The notes under the pieces are model-generated. The model saw only the letters and a list, made by a program, of their open reading frames with translations, was not told where the DNA came from and made no database searches. Positions 11,801 to 22,361 of a DNA stretch of 50,138 nt are shown here, piece after piece (within the stretch, counting starts at the first letter, position 1; each line of letters begins with the position of its first letter). Origin of the DNA: Rhizaria sp. SCN 62-66 (Eukaryota; Rhizaria, unplaced); contig MEDY01000231.1 in assembly GCA_001724265.1 (NCBI GenBank), forward strand, positions 1-50,138. Direction: 5' to 3'. The position numbers and the translations under genes were made by a program.

Positions 11801-13059
11801 TGTGGCCCGCGCTGCTGCCGCCGCCATGCGCCGGCTATTCACTCGCGCTGCTCGCCGCGCCAGTCACCTCGTTCGCCGCCCTCAACGCCAGCTCCTCCGC
11901 CCTCGCCAGCTCCAGCTCGAGCATTGCGAGTGCGAGTCAGCCGCTGGGGCAGTACACGAGCGCGCGCCGCGCGCACGCCGCCGCGGCGGCCGCGGGATGG
12001 GCCGCGGCGCCGCTGCTGCCTCTGACGCCTGCGCTCGAGGCCGCGCTGCAAGCGGAGATCCTGCGCGCAGCAAAGAAGGCCCGCCGCATCTACAAGCGCG
12101 CCGCGCGCACCGCTCTCCTCGCCGCGGCGGCTGCTGCTTCCAGTGAGCAGAGTGACCGTGGGCAGCGGGAGGTCACTGTTTCGCTGCCGGTGCACGTCGC
12201 TGTGCTGCCCGAGGGCTGGCTGGCAGCGGCCGCAGCGGCGCCCTCGCTGCTGCAGCTGCTGCTGCCTGTGACGCCCGAGGACATCGTGGGCCGCCACCCA
12301 CGCGGGGCCGACGCTGCCGCCGTGGACGCCGCACGCGTGGCCGCCGCCGCCGCCGCGGGCGGACTCGCCTGGCTCGCCAACGCCAACGCTAATGATGACT
12401 CACACTCTGGCTCCAACTGCCACGGCCACGGCCACGGCAAGGGCGCGGGCGAGAGCGTGAGTCTGGCGGCATGGAGCTCGCCGTTCGTGCCGTTGTGGGA
12501 CGGTGACGCCGACACGGCCGTGGACGTCGAGGCCGAGGAGGCCGGGCGCGCCGCGCTGGGCGCCGTTGCCAAGCTCGAGCGCGCGCTCGCGGGACGCGTC
12601 GCCGCGGCCGACTGGGGCGCGGCGGCCGCAGCCAGGTGGGAGCGCGCGCACAGGGCCGGCGAAGAGGAGGCGGCGCGCGGCGCGGCGGCGGCGGCGGGCG
12701 CGGGGAGCAAAGACAAAAGCAAAAAGGGTAAGGGCAAGGGCGCTGACGGTGACAGCCAGGGCGCTGGAAACGCTGGCAGTCAGGCTGATGTGGACGCCTT
12801 CTGGGCTCAGTACGACGACGAGGAGCTCAATAGCGGCAGCAACAGCGGTAAGAAGGACAAGAAGGACAAGAAAGACAAAAAGGACAAAAAGGACAAGAAG
12901 GACAAGGAGAGTGCGTCTGAAGCTGCCACTGCAAAGAAGGATAAAAAGGACAAGAAGGACAAGAAGGACTGCGAGCACGAGAGCGTCGCCAGCCTCGCCG
13001 CTGCCGCTGCCTCTGCCGCTACTGCGAAGAACAAGGGCAAGGACAACAATGCACATCAA

Positions 13060-13100
<41 letters not shown>

Positions 13101-14445
13101 CCAACCTAAGCACCAACATCACTAGCACCAGCAGCATATGCACATCACGATTGACTCCGCTGCGGCGAACCCGAACAGCAACAACAACAACAGCAAGAAC
13201 AAGTCTACTGTTGCTGTGACGAAGGACGCAGCACACGCAAGCTCTCGTGCGAAGCGCACCGCCGCCGCGTTTGCGGGCGACACTAGCAACGCCCGTCGCG
13301 GCGCTGATGCCAGTGACGACGACGATGATGATGACGACGACGACGACGACGATTTTTTCTCCGGCACGACGTTTGGCAACACCGATCTCGGCGATCCCAG
13401 CCACCTCTCTTTGCGCAGGGGCGGCAAGAACAGTGGCAAGAGCAGCGACAAGGGCGCAGCGCGCGTCGTCGACCTTAGCTCGGACTCCGACTCCGCGTAT
13501 GAGATCTACAGCCACCCGCCCTCGGCTGCAGCTGGCGCCCACGGTCACGCCCACGGTCACGGTCGTGGCGGCGGCAAGGCGACTGAGGTGGTGACGATCG
13601 ACGAGGACTCTGACTCCAACTCTGATGTCAAGGCCTCGGCCGCGAAGCGTGCAAACAGCGGCAAGGGCAAAGGCAAGGGCAGGAGCAGCAAGGACTCTGA
13701 GACCGAATACACCGGCAGCGACGACGACGACGACGACGATGACGCGAGTGACGCGTACGAAACCGATGACGACGACGACAACAGCGGGGGCAGGTGGCAC
13801 CACGAGTCCGACAGTGAAAGCGCCTACAGCGACGACGAGGACGATGACGACGATGACTACGACAGTTAGCTCCATGACTCTCGCAGCGGTGGCGGTCGTG
13901 ACGGCAGTCGCGGCGGCAGTCGCGGCGGCGCCCGCGGCGGCAGCAACAGCGGCTCCAGTCGCAACGCGTACCAGCAGCTGCCGCAGTACCAACACTATCA
14001 GCAGCAGCGCACCATCAACGGCATCGGCGGCGAGCGCCAAGGCCGGGCCCGCGGCGGCCACGGCAACGGCTACGGCGGGTATGACCGTAGTGACCGCAGT
14101 GACCGCGGCCGCGACCGCAGCCGCAGTGGGAGCTGCGGTCAGAACCAGAGCGGCAGCAACCGCGACGCGCGCGGGCAGAGTCGCGACGGCCGCGGAAACG
14201 GAAACGGAAACGGCAGCAGACAGCAACAGAGCCAGCCCGGTCAGGGCGGCAACCGCGCCCACAGTCGCGACCGCAGCCACAGTCGCGACCGTGGGCATGG
14301 GCACAGCAAGGCCGGCGAGGACTTTAGTGGCACCGGTGACGGCAAGCAGCGTAAGGGCAATGCGGGTCGGTCGGAGCAGGCACAGGCGCGGCGCAATCAG
14401 AAGAAGCAAAAGGCCAGTCGGGACAAGAAGTCACGCATGGGCTAA
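8833..14445 (+). CDS. TRF4: TRF4/PAPD5-type non-canonical poly(A) polymerase, read through two in-frame TAG codons
   Basis: A single-exon gene of 1,870 codons if TAG at 13123 and 13867 is read as sense; it ends at TAA 14443. TRF4-type nucleotidyltransferases add short oligo(A) tails to nuclear RNAs for exosome trimming or decay. Residues 1-400 are Ala/Ser/Pro-rich. The catalytic domain begins near 410, with G-S-S-x-x-G-L and S-D-L-D-L (two catalytic Asp, near 460) and L-K-I-D-V-C-I-N (third Asp, near 540). A low-complexity insert precedes the PAP-associated domain (L-S-I-E-N-P...D-V-G-A-N-S-Y, near 765-785). The tail has KDKKDK repeats and a 14-Gln run, then TAG, an acidic region, TAG, and an RGG/RS-type basic tail. 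If TAG were a stop, a 1,430-aa protein with a complete catalytic core would remain. The acidic part repeats motifs found before the first TAG, which supports one long protein. Confidence 0.85.
12847..12969 (+). repeat. Lys-Asp repeat (KDKKDK) tract in TRF4
   Basis: Two blocks of AARGAYAARAAR-like hexad repeats encode KKDKKDKK runs, separated by a short SASEAAT spacer. This is a highly charged and probably disordered or helical linker. Confidence 0.9.
13057..13098 (+). repeat. CAA/CAG tract encoding 14 Gln just before the first in-frame TAG
   Basis: Two CAA and 12 CAG codons encode Gln. The following codons are NQPKHQHH, then TAG, then HQQH. CAG and TAG differ by one transition, so the TAG sits in a context where a Gln codon would be expected. 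Confidence 0.95.
13123..13125 (+). other. In-frame TAG, codon 1431 of TRF4, probably sense
   Basis: The reading frame of the polymerase continues unbroken for 247 codons past this TAG, in the same Q/H-rich composition (HQHH-TAG-HQQHM). The downstream sequence repeats motifs present upstream of it: RRGGKN and a hydrophobic patch followed by S/D/E residues. No GTNCG donor and matching acceptor that would remove it are evident. Confidence 0.75.
13311..13351 (+). repeat. Asp-encoding (GAC/GAT)n tract in TRF4
   Basis: A run of GAC and GAT codons gives a poly-Asp stretch between the two in-frame TAG codons. A second Asp run lies at 13717-13743. Confidence 0.85.
13867..13869 (+). other. In-frame TAG, codon 1679 of TRF4, probably sense
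   Basis: After DDYDS-TAG the frame continues as LHDSRSGGGRDGS for a total of 191 stop-free codons to TAA at 14443. The tail is a typical RNA-binding RGG/RS/YGGY composition ending in a Lys/Arg/Gln-rich segment, apt for an RNA polymerase tail and not for 3' UTR. Confidence 0.75.
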
Positions 14446-14633
14446 CAAACCCACAAATGATGCTGAAACGAATCGATATTTATGTATGTTTGCAATTGTA
14501 ACTTAGTTATAGCGCTAGTTGAATAAAATAGTATGATTAATAGAAAATAGAAAGTGCATACCAAGATTAAACACAAATCAAAAAAGACAACAAACAAAAA
14601 CGGTGAGCTCTGTGGAGTGTCAAGCCGGGACAG

Positions 14634-15989
14634 TTACATGAGCATATCATAGATAAACTTAACAATCAGCTTCTTGATCGCAATCTCCTCATTGGTGTCA
14701 ATCGGGTGCTGCTTCACAAACGCGGCGCCCCGGCGTCCGATGAACGGGTTCACGCTGGTCCCATGCGCGTACGGGCGGTACTGGTGCGGCGCCATCGCAA
14801 CCTTGTAGTCGAGCTCAGACCGCACGAAGAACACATTGCTAACGTTGAACGTGTTGAGGTCACCGTAGCGCTTGAGGTGGTCCTGTGCGATCACCCAGGC
14901 GTGTTGAGTCGTGTACGGGGGGCCCGCGAGGAGCAGGCATGCGTTGTAGAAGGTCGTGCGCGAAATAGCGCCCCGCGGCGCGAAAACTGACGCGTACAAA
15001 GACTCCTCACTGTGCGTGGGGAATGTTGCCTCGCCATAGCACGCGCGCAGCAGCTCGTGCTGCGTGTGCATGCCGAAAGAGCCCAGAAACAGCTCGGGCG
15101 TGTAGGCCACTTTGTAGCACTCCGTGGGCGGCAGCGTGCGCAGACTCTGGTGCACTGCGGCGAGGTCGTCGAGCTCGCTGCCGGTGCGAATGCGCCCGCA
15201 GATCTCACCGGCGCCGCCGCGCTGGCCCGGAACGAGGGAGCTAAATGCGTCGTTCATGGCGCGCACGATGGGGCCCATGTAGTAATACCAGAACAGGCCC
15301 TTGGCCGTCGTGTCCTTACCGCTTACATCAGGCACGGAGCACAAGTTAAGCCGCGCAGCTAGCCCCGCGCGCGCTGTGTCGTCGCCGGCAAGGCTCGCCT
15401 CAATCTGGCGCGTGACCGTCTGAATCCTGTCAGCACAACCCGGGAGGAGGTCTCGGAGAGTGGCAAACCCATCGAAGTCGAATTCACGGCCGAGATACGG
15501 CGTGTCGGCGACGACAGCGACGACGCGGGGGTTCTGCTTCGGGGCAATGCTCTGGCGGTACAGTGTGGCAACGGCGCCCGCAGTTCCGGTGTCGATAAGG
15601 ACGATCTTGCGCGTATCGCGCAGGTGAGGCGCCTTGGTGAGCACGGTGTGCAGGTCTTGAAGATACGTCTCCATATTCTGCTCAGCGCGCTCCGCCGGCG
15701 TCAGCAGCGAGGATGACTCGCTGAACCGCAGCGGAAGAGTGTACACGGGCGCATTAAAAGGCTCCGAAAGATTGGCGTGAAAAAGGGATTCTGGGGCGTG
15801 CAGGGGGTAGTCGTACGCGGTGTGACCGGCGTTGGACAGCATCACGAATGCAACTTCAGTGCGGTTAAGATTGTTGCTGGTGGCGCGGAAGTGGTATGTG
15901 AAAGAGCCGAGAAGCGGGTCATCATGCTTGTACGAAAGAAGTATGTCTAGGAAAACGGTGGCTGATGTTGCGGCAACCATGAACATCAT
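14634..15989 (-). CDS. S28 serine-carboxypeptidase-like (Pro-X carboxypeptidase/DPP2 type) protein, nucleophile apparently lost
   Basis: Single exon of 451 aa, stop TAA. The short hydrophobic N-terminus (MMFMVAATSATVFL) suggests a signal peptide, so the likely site is secreted or lysosomal. The layout follows the S28 alpha/beta-hydrolase family. An N-terminal S-Y-K-H-D-D-P-L resembles the Q-x-x-D-H-F segment. The nucleophile elbow at 135-139 reads G-T-A-G-A where active enzymes have G-S-Y-G-G. Near the C-terminus, Y-G-D-L-N...N-V-F-F-V-R-S-E-L-D matches the region carrying the catalytic Asp (S-N-G-x-L-D-P-W). Thr replaces Ser, so classic peptidase activity is doubtful. Only 188 bases separate its stop from that of the convergent TRF4. 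The family assignment rests on motif order, not an alignment, and is moderate. Confidence 0.6.
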   Translation of the reverse strand: MMFMVAATSATVFLDILLSYKHDDPLLGSFTYHFRATSNNLNRTEVAFVMLSNAGHTAYDYPLHAPESLFHANLSEPFNAPVYTLPLRFSESSSLLTPAERAEQNMETYLQDLHTVLTKAPHLRDTRKIVLIDTGTAGAVATLYRQSIAPKQNPRVVAVVADTPYLGREFDFDGFATLRDLLPGCADRIQTVTRQIEASLAGDDTARAGLAARLNLCSVPDVSGKDTTAKGLFWYYYMGPIVRAMNDAFSSLVPGQRGGAGEICGRIRTGSELDDLAAVHQSLRTLPPTECYKVAYTPELFLGSFGMHTQHELLRACYGEATFPTHSEESLYASVFAPRGAISRTTFYNACLLLAGPPYTTQHAWVIAQDHLKRYGDLNTFNVSNVFFVRSELDYKVAMAPHQYRPYAHGTSVNPFIGRRGAAFVKQHPIDTNEEIAIKKLIVKFIYDMLM

Positions 15990-16454
15990 CGCGGCTGCAG
16001 AGCGAGCAATAGACGCCTGCGCATTGGAGCTAATTTGGTGTGCACCCGAAAAAAGAGGAAACCAACGATGAGATAAACCTTAAGCCGGAATTGTACAGGA
16101 ATTCCTGAAGGAAAAAGTCAGTAAACGATATTTCAAGTTGAACGTGACTTGAATGAAGTTTGATTCGTCGAAACAGTCGCATCTATGTCAGAATCGAGCA
16201 TCTGTCGACGACGCTGAGGATGGGCCAAGGGCTGAACGTTTGGTGTTGCAGTTCGCGAAAAATCCCGAAATTGCTTTTCCCCGTTGCGGCTGGCTGGCGT
16301 GAGAGACGAATGTCGGAAAAGAATTGGTTGAAGCGCGCTTAAGCGATCGTTAATAGACGTCCAATTTTACATTTGGACTAGTTTATTGATTTTCAACCCA
16401 CAGAAACCTTTTTGACGCGAGCTGTTTGCCGGAACCTCCTGCTTCCTTCTGCAA
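15990..16454. other. Intergenic region between divergent genes
   Basis: This 465-base shared promoter region lies between the S28-like gene (-) and mitochondrial uL1 (+). An imperfect inverted repeat around GGAATTGTACAGGAATTCC lies near 16087. No gene is seen. Confidence 0.5.
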
Positions 16455-17434
16455 ATGTTGCGCTCTCTTCGTGCCGTTCGCTCGGTCTCTTCTGCGTTCC
16501 CTGCCGCCTCCGCGGTGATGCCCGCTCGCCTGTTTACCGCTGCTGCTTCTGTCGCTGATGCCGCTGCTGCCAAGCCTATTATTGCCGCCGAGAGCATGAT
16601 CGCCGACAAGCCCGTCGACCTCACTGAGGCTGTGCGCGTCGTCAAGGCCTTCTGCACCACCCCCCTCGACCAGACTCTCTCGGTACGTTCCTTGTTCGCT
16701 TTTTATGTCCCACATGCATCAGTTCTTCACATTCTTGCATCAAAACCCTAGTTCTACACTGTGACTCACATCTTTTTTATTATTCATCCCCTCATCTTCA
16801 CTTTTTCTTTCCGCTTCCTCTTTCCCGCCTCGCCTTTCGTACACCACACCTTCAGCTCGCACTGGACCTCAACGTGGACCCTCGCAAGCCGAACCAGATG
16901 GTGCGCGGCATGGCCAACGTGCCCCACGGCGCCGGCAAGAAGGTCGTGCTGGCCGTCTTCGCCTCTGGCGAGAAGGCCGAGGAGGCCCGTGCCGCGGGCG
17001 CTGACATCATCGGCGATGACGCGCTGATTAAGCAGATTCTCGAGGGCAAGATCGAGTTCACGCGGTGCCTGGCGACGCCCGACATGATGCGCCACCTGGC
17101 GAAGGTTGCGCGCGTGCTCGGCCCCCGCGGCCTGATGCCCAACCCGAAGCTGGGCACGGTGACGAACGACATCAAGGGCGCCGTCGAGGCTTCGCGCCAG
17201 GGCCAGATCCAGTACAAGTGCGACCGCCAGGGCACGCTCAACGTCGCCGTGGGCAAGGCTTCGTGGTCCGACGCCAAGATTATCGAAAACATTGACGCTT
17301 TTGTCACGGCGCTCATCGAGGCCAAGCCCGCGGGCGCCAAGAGTACCTTCTTCAACAAGGTCTACCTGTCTTCCACGCAGGGCGGCGTGTCGAAGGTACT
17401 CGACCTCAAGCGCGCGCCCTTCAAGACCGCGTAA
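16455..17434 (+). CDS. MRPL1: Mitochondrial large-subunit ribosomal protein uL1
   Basis: Exons are 16455..16682 and 16856..17434 (donor GTACGT, acceptor TTCAG), giving 268 aa and ending in TAA. uL1 forms the L1 stalk of the mitoribosome and helps release deacylated tRNA. The first 35 residues (MLRSLRAVRSVSSAFPAAS...) are Arg/Ser/Ala-rich with no acids, typical of a mitochondrial presequence. The mature part follows bacterial L1: L-D-L-N-V-D-P-R-K-P-N-Q-M-V-R-G, then P-H-G-A-G-K-K, and the hallmark L-G-P-R-G-L-M-P-N-P-K-L-G-T-V. The length suits bacterial-type L1 (about 230 aa) plus presequence. The splice joins conserved residues exactly as expected, which confirms the intron. Confidence 0.95.
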
Positions 17435-18534
17435 GCAGCAGAAGCATTGCAGATTGCACATAGCAGAACGGTGCGGTGCAGTAGTGGACTGCAGGGATTA
17501 TTTCTCACAGGTTCACTGTCGTTTACTCGCTCTCGATGGTGCTTGAGTGAAGCAGCGGCTGTATGGCGCTGTGTTTGAAGCATGTTTGGACTGGGCGACT
17601 GATTGAATGAGAAGCGAAGCAAAACGAGACAGCCTGGCGCAGCGGCCCGATATGGACGCACACGCGCAGCAGCAATTAAATAGGCAAACGTGTATACTGC
17701 CAAGACTACACGGCTACTTCTTGTGTTCCAGATGGAAGAGAGATTCTCTGAGTGGATGTTGTCTAGTGTGTGTGTTTGCGAGTGTATAGTGTGGAGAGAG
17801 CTGTGGAAGGTGCAGTGCTACTGGCGATGTCACAAACAGCACATAATATCTCTATAGCAATCGTGCTCTACTCAGAGGTAGATCAAAGCTTGCTTTATTG
17901 CGTGCTTTGTTTGTTGCGGAAGACAGTGGCCTGCGTATTTATTCCCTATCAAGGGGCGAGGAGGCTTCTTCTCCCATTCACACAAACACACATATAACCA
18001 ATTTCTCTTTGGATTCCAATCTCTCTTTATACGCACGCTGCTGCATCGTTAAGCTTCGCATCGTTTGAAGGGGGTTATTAAGAGAAGAGACGTGTACGGA
18101 CGTGGTTATGCTTTGTGCACAAGGGGATATTCATAATATTATTATATAATACATTTGTCAACTTACACTTTCCGTTTGTCGTGTCTCGACGAAATTGTGA
18201 CATCTATATCGTGCACTGGATAGGGTGAGGTCCGTTGGCTGCTCGCCATTGGCTGCGAAGTGTTCAGTTGACTGGCGCGTTTTGAGTACTGAGAGCGATG
18301 ATAGGACTTACATGACATATTATTAGGTTTATATATAGGAAACTTACTATGAATTTCTGTTTTGCTACTTATTTTCAACGCGACGATCGTATGCTCTCAC
18401 ACGATACTGTTTTCCCATATTTCCCATGCACCTCACCGTGCAGCGTCTATCATCTCCTTCCACACGGTGCACGCTTTATCCTAACGTGCTGCTAACATCT
18501 ATCCAGGCCCCTAGCATTAGAACCTAGCTGAGAT
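17435..18534. other. Intergenic region, no gene seen
   Basis: These 1,100 bases lie between two tandem plus-strand genes. They are AT-rich with short ORFs lacking coding bias. CCATTGGCT- and CCGTTGGCT-like boxes near 18231-18258 could be promoter elements of LAS1 but are not assigned. I found no tRNA-like T-arm. Confidence 0.5.
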
Positions 18535-21500
18535 ATGTTTGCACGCCAGCCGGGCTCGCTGGCGGCGAGTGCCGTCCCCTGGGCGAGTCAGCGGGAGTTC
18601 GACGCAGTGTACCACGGTCTATTCGACTTCAAACACCCACACAATCAACAAGCGTACGCCTCCATTCTACAAAGACGATTTATAAAACTGAATCAATGTT
18701 GTATTCACGATTAATTCTACACAAAAACGTTGCTTTTATTTGCTCACGTCCGATTTCAATTCTTCTTTGCATCATTTTACTATGACATGCCAACTCGGAA
18801 CCGAACACTCTCTTTTTCCTTAACACGTGTGACAACAACAGCGCTCTCGCTGCCGTTGACACCTGGCGCTCTCGCGTGGCCAAGTTGCCCCTCTCCGTTG
18901 ACTCCACGGCTTCGCTTATTGCGCTTGACCTCGCGTTCACTGCGGCGCACCCCACCGCAGCCGTCCACTACCCAGCCCCATGCCACCAGCACAATACACA
19001 CAGCCACAGCGACAGCGACGATGGCGTGCAGTCGAGCAACTCTCACGCTGCTGATTTGGATGCAAACGCTAGCTCGGCATCTTACTCCACGATGTCGTCC
19101 TCGTCTGACGCTGCCGTGAATGCGACTGGTATGAACATTGAGCAGGCGGATCCTTTGCTCGCATCTCTCCTGCCCCAATCTCTTGCCAACCGTAGCGCCA
19201 ACTCGCACAAGAGCGAGAGCGCTGTCTCTGCTGCGCCCCCCGCGCTGTCTTCCCTGCAGGAGCTCCGGTGGCGGCACGAGTACTCTCTCGTGCTGCTGCG
19301 CTTCGTCAACGGCATGGTCGACAAGCTCCAGAAGCGCGCCACCGCGAGTTCCGTCACGACGCTCGCCTCGTCCGCCGGCATCCCGCGGCTGTTTGTGGAC
19401 ATCCGGCACGACGCGACGCACAACGACACGCCGTCGCTGGCGCTGCTGCGGCTGGCGGGCGGTAAGGCGCTGCAGTGGCTGAGGCGCGAGTACTGGGGCG
19501 CCGAGGCGGCCGCGCGCGGGGGCAAGGCAGCGCTTGTGGCCGCGCTCGTCGAGGGCTACTGCGAGCAGGCCGGCGAGGCGGCCGAGGGCGACGGAGGCAG
19601 TTTTGATGCCGAGTCGGATGACGACAACGACGACGATGACGATGACGACGATGATGATGACGACGACGATAGCTCAGCTGACGATGACAATGACGGAAAT
19701 CGCGGTCGCAAGAGCAGGAATAACGATATTTCCGCGTCTGCTGCTGCAAACGCTGCTGCCACAACGTGTAAGTTGCTCTTGGCGCGCGGCTACGAGGTCC
19801 CGATGCGTCCCTCCAACCACGTCAGCACTCTTCTCCGCAGCAGCACGGCCAGCAGCAACGCTACGGGCGCAAGCGCGAAGCCCAAGCAAGGAAGCGCAGG
19901 TACTGCAGTTGCGACTGCTAACGTGAGTGCGGCTGCAGTCGGCGATGACGCAGTGTTATCAGCGACGCTCGGCCTGTCCCCGCCCGTTTATAGCGCGGTG
20001 TCCGCCGCACTGGCCGCCGCCGCCGCGCTCAAGGCCACGCCTTCGGTTGCGTTTCTTGCCGCAGCGCAGCGTGCGCGCGCTAGCGCCGCCGCCAACACTG
20101 CAACGACTTCTCCTAGCAGTCGTAAAGCCACGAGTACGAAGTTTAAGAGCAAAAACGCGACGAATGGATCAATGGCGGATGCTGCAAGCTTAGACCCTGC
20201 TGCAACACACCCTCCTGCGCTCGTGTCCTTCACTCTCCCCGGCGGCTTGACTTACGCGCTCCACTCGCACGGCCCCCACGCGGCCGCGGTCCGCGCGTCC
20301 CCCGCCGCCGTCGCGGCCGCCGCCTCCGCCGCCGCCGTGACCGCCGCCGCGGGCCCCTCGGGCGCGTCCGCAGCGACGGCGGCAGCGACGGCGGCGGCCA
20401 ACGCGGCGCTGCGGCTGCCGGCGGCGCTGGCGGGCATTGCGATCGACGTCGCCGCGGCCGCCGCGGGCGACGGTGCGACGACGGGCGCGGGGGCCGCCGC
20501 GGGGGCCGCTGCGGGCGGACTCCCTGCGGGCGCTGTGTCCGAGGCCGTCGTGGTCTCTGTCGTTGCACCCGTGCTCGCTCCGGTATATTTGCCGGAAGAC
20601 CGCAATACGCCTCGCAGCGAGAACACGAACATCTGCAATGACCGTAATGCTGATGGCCGCAACAATGACCGTGGCAGCGATCATCTTGATGATGAGCTAG
20701 ACGATGAACACAGTGACGCGTGGCAACTGGCAGACGTGTCTTCGCTCGTCGGCTTTTGCTTGGCGACATACGATCAGCTCCACGCTGTTGCCAAGGCAGC
20801 CGTTATTGTCGCGCTTGGCCGAAGCAACAGTGGCCACACGAACAACGCGAGCAAGATCGCGCAGAAGGCGTCCGCACCAGAGACCGCTGCGGCGGGCTCC
20901 CTGAGCGCGAAAGAGGTCCGCCTCGCCGCTATCTCCGCGCTATCGACGCATGGGCCCACCGTGGCGCACCTGCGCGCGCTCGCGTTCGCCTTTGCCGCCA
21001 GCGCTGCGCTGCCGCTGCTGCTCACGCTCTGCTCGGGCTACGCGTCGCTGCAGCCCGCGCTGGTGACCAACCTCGCCGCCGCCGTCGCGGCCAGCCACAG
21101 GCGGCAGCAGCGGAGGCGCTATCGCCGCACTGTCGTGCGCGACGCCGATGACGCCACTGCGCGCAGTAGTGTCACTGTCCTGCAGATTAGCATGGGCGCG
21201 CGTGACTGGTTCTCGGTCGAGTGGCTGCGTCTGCTCCTGGCGGGTCCACTCACCTCCGTCTCGCTCGCACACCCGCACTCGCAATCGCCCCCGCGTGTGC
21301 CCGCGGCCGTGGCGGCCGCCGCGCCGGGGGTGGCTGAGAGCCTGCGGCGGTGGGCAGCGGCGCACGCGCAGACGCGCTCGCAGTCTCGCTCGCAGTCGCG
21401 CGCCCAGTCGCTCGCAGGCAGCGCGCAGTCGCTTGCACGGAGCGCACAGCCGGGGAACGCGAACGCTGCGAAGACTGCGGCCGCGGTTGCGACTGCGACT

Positions 21501-22361
21501 ACTGCGGCCGCGGGGCTGCGCGCGCTGCTTGCTGCGCGCAACACGTACGGCCAGGGCAACGAAGGTGGTAGTGCTAATGCGAGCGCGAGTGCTGTGAAGT
21601 TCGGTGCTAGTGTCGACTCCGCTGTCGACGCCGTTGAAGCTGAAAACGGTGAGCATGACAATACCGCTGCTCGCCGCTCAAAGCGCGCACGCCATGCTCC
21701 CAGCAGTAACGAAACCACTTGCAATGGCGTTGATAGTACCCTCTTATATGATAGCACTGCTCTGAACACCCGGATGCAAACTGTCTCGGCCGCCACCGCC
21801 GCTGCCGCAGCGGCTGCGCACCGTGCCGGCGCTGCCGGCGGCGGTTTACTGACGCAGCCCATTCCCGTGTCAGCGTGCGCGCTTACCGTCGCTATTAAGA
21901 ACAGCCTTGGCGGCAACAACGACTTTTCGTTGCTGTCGCAGTCCATGCCCAAGAGCATCCGTGGCTGGGGCCTCTCAGTGGCGCCGGGCGTCGATGTCGC
22001 CCTCGTTGCTCTCGCAGCCGCTATGTCTCTTGCTAGCGACCGCGAACATAGTGACCATGAGCAGGCGAGTGATTGTGAGCAGATCTACGAGTGTGAGCGG
22101 CTGCGCGCGGCTGTGGCTGGCGGGGTGTGGGGCCGCCTGCTGCTGCGTGTGCCCGTGCTCGTGCCCTTCGTCGCTCTCGCTCTGCAGACCTCTCCACAGA
22201 GACTCGATATCAGCGGCAGCGGCGACGGTAACGTGCGCGGCGATGGCGACGGCTCTGCGTGGCGGCGCGTGCGGGCGTGGGCGCGCTGTCCGCTCGGCCT
22301 GCTGCCCGGACAGGCTGCGGCGTCGGCGGCCGTGACCGCGGGCCACGCGGCACAGCAGTGA
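18535..22361 (+). CDS. LAS1: LAS1-like pre-rRNA processing HEPN endonuclease
   Basis: Exons are 18535..18653 and 18842..22361 (donor GTACGC), giving 1,212 aa and ending in TGA. Las1, with the Grc3 kinase, cleaves ITS2 of pre-rRNA in nucleolar 60S maturation. Exon 1 gives V-P-W-A-S-Q-R-E-F-D-A-V-Y, matching the Las1 N-terminal V-P-W motif. Exon 2 continues with A-V-D-T-W-R-S-R-V-A-K-L-P-L-S-V-D-S-T-A-S-L, then R-F-V-N-G-M-V-D. The HEPN catalytic motif R-H-D-A-T-H sits at 228-233 in I-R-H-D-A-T-H...P-S-L. The conserved N-terminal region is about 260 residues. The remaining 950 residues are Ala/Ser/Asp-rich and hold few recognisable elements. Las1 proteins are often long with divergent C-termini, but this is larger than yeast Las1 (about 500 aa). 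Confidence 0.92.
19617..19672 (+). repeat. GAC/GAT tract encoding poly-Asp in LAS1
   Basis: About 18 codons, nearly all GAC or GAT, form a poly-Asp stretch in the LAS1 linker. It is similar in composition to the Asp runs in TRF4. Confidence 0.9.

Noticed and set aside
13138-13869. A separate small gene starting at ATG 13138
   Set aside because: It is in exactly the same frame as TRF4, 12 bases after its TAG, shares motifs with the upstream part and runs into another TAG in the same frame. One gene with sense TAGs is simpler.
12400-14409. 669-codon open frame antisense to TRF4
   Set aside because: It mirrors GC-rich, stop-poor codons of the sense gene and reads as Val/Ala/Leu repeats with no family motif. 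The sense strand has catalytic motifs and repeated tail motifs.
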